From contig UCLR01000040.1 in assembly GCA_900473415.1 (NCBI GenBank), positions 50,004-114,003 on the forward strand: DNA of 64,000 nt. Direction: 5' to 3'. Source of the DNA: Hyphomicrobiales bacterium. Lineage in GTDB: Bacteria > Pseudomonadota > Alphaproteobacteria > Rhizobiales > Beijerinckiaceae. Positions 63,838-64,000 of the stretch are shown here, one piece after another. The position numbers were made by a program, and so were the translations under genes. Numbering within the stretch: position 1 is the stretch's first letter; each line of letters opens with the position of its first letter. Below the pieces are notes generated by a model that saw only the letters and a list, made by a program, of their open reading frames with translations, had not been told where the DNA came from and searched no databases.

Positions 63838-64000
63838 TCAGCTGTCGAGGCGTTCGTTCGGCCGGTCGGTGCCCCACATCTTCTCGAGATTGTAGAACTG
63901 GCGCACTTCGGGCCTGAAGACATGGACGATGATGTCGCCGGTGTCGATCAGCACCCAGTCGCAAGCGGGCATTCCCTCGACGTTCGGCGTGGGCTTTCCG
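63838..64000 (-). CDS. rsfS: Ribosome silencing factor RsfS, partial (N-terminus beyond window)
   Basis: The last 53 codons are visible: GMPACDWVLIDTGDIIVHVF, RPEVRQFYNLEKMWGTD, ending NERLDS. This is the conserved C-terminal half of RsfS/Iojap, which binds L14 and blocks subunit joining in slow growth. It heads the rsfS-rlmH-envC-ctpA block. Confidence 0.93.
   Translation of the reverse strand, partial: GKPTPNVEGMPACDWVLIDTGDIIVHVFRPEVRQFYNLEKMWGTDRPNERLDS

Overview
The window is a GC-rich chromosomal segment of an alphaproteobacterium of the Hyphomicrobiales (Rhizobiales). The evidence is a GapR/DUF2312 protein, a CtrA-type box, CarD, FdxA, DUF882 and DUF1036 proteins, the cysteine-free L36, and intergenic repeats of a type I remember from Bosea, Methylobacterium and relatives. 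A Boseaceae-like organism is my best guess; this is inference, and no marker here fixes the genus. No rRNA, prophage, CRISPR array or insertion sequence was seen.

Layout. 1-3618: minus-strand surface-polysaccharide genes (partial unknown, family 2 glycosyltransferase, sugar-nucleotide epimerase). 3619-4749: a gene-poor stretch with an AT-rich pocket. 4750-10783: housekeeping genes (GapR, glycerate kinase, DUF1036 protein, pyruvate kinase, TPR protein, L36, small lipoprotein, HisE, tRNA-Arg). 11193-33219: an oxalate/glyoxylate catabolic island. 33607-37188: FGE-like enzyme, azoreductase with a divergent LysR regulator, GST-like protein. 37196-47838: envelope and regulatory genes (DUF882 peptidase, L,D-transpeptidase, sigma-54 regulator, PepF, beta-barrel protein, KdsD, metal-type MerR). 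48065-54207: SUV3-like helicase, S4 protein, ferredoxin, CarD, dienelactone-hydrolase-like protein. 54387-64000: envelope proteins, a second tRNA-Arg, RppH, and the coupled block rsfS-rlmH-envC-ctpA with yibQ.

The core of the window is the island. A tripartite tricarboxylate transporter (tctA, tctC, tctB) diverges from a GntR-oxc-frc unit. An ADP-forming acyl-CoA synthetase, a sucCD pair and a second GntR follow. Then comes the minus-strand operon gcl-hyi-glxR-panE2-like-FAH with a divergent IclR regulator, and last a second, divergent sucCD/mtkAB-like pair. Together these can activate oxalate to oxalyl-CoA (Frc), decarboxylate it to formyl-CoA (Oxc), or reduce it to glyoxylate (PanE2-like). 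Glyoxylate is then condensed and reduced to glycerate (Gcl, Hyi, GlxR). The glycerate kinase and pyruvate kinase upstream could carry glycerate on to pyruvate.

A 17-bp palindrome, TGGCAT-N5-ATRCCA or a close variant, occurs at six places, and at most of them it overlaps a promoter-like element. The promoters concerned are those of the transporter, the GntR-oxc-frc unit, the acyl-CoA synthetase, the gcl operon and the second ligase pair. I read this as a local regulon run by one or both of the near-identical GntR paralogues.
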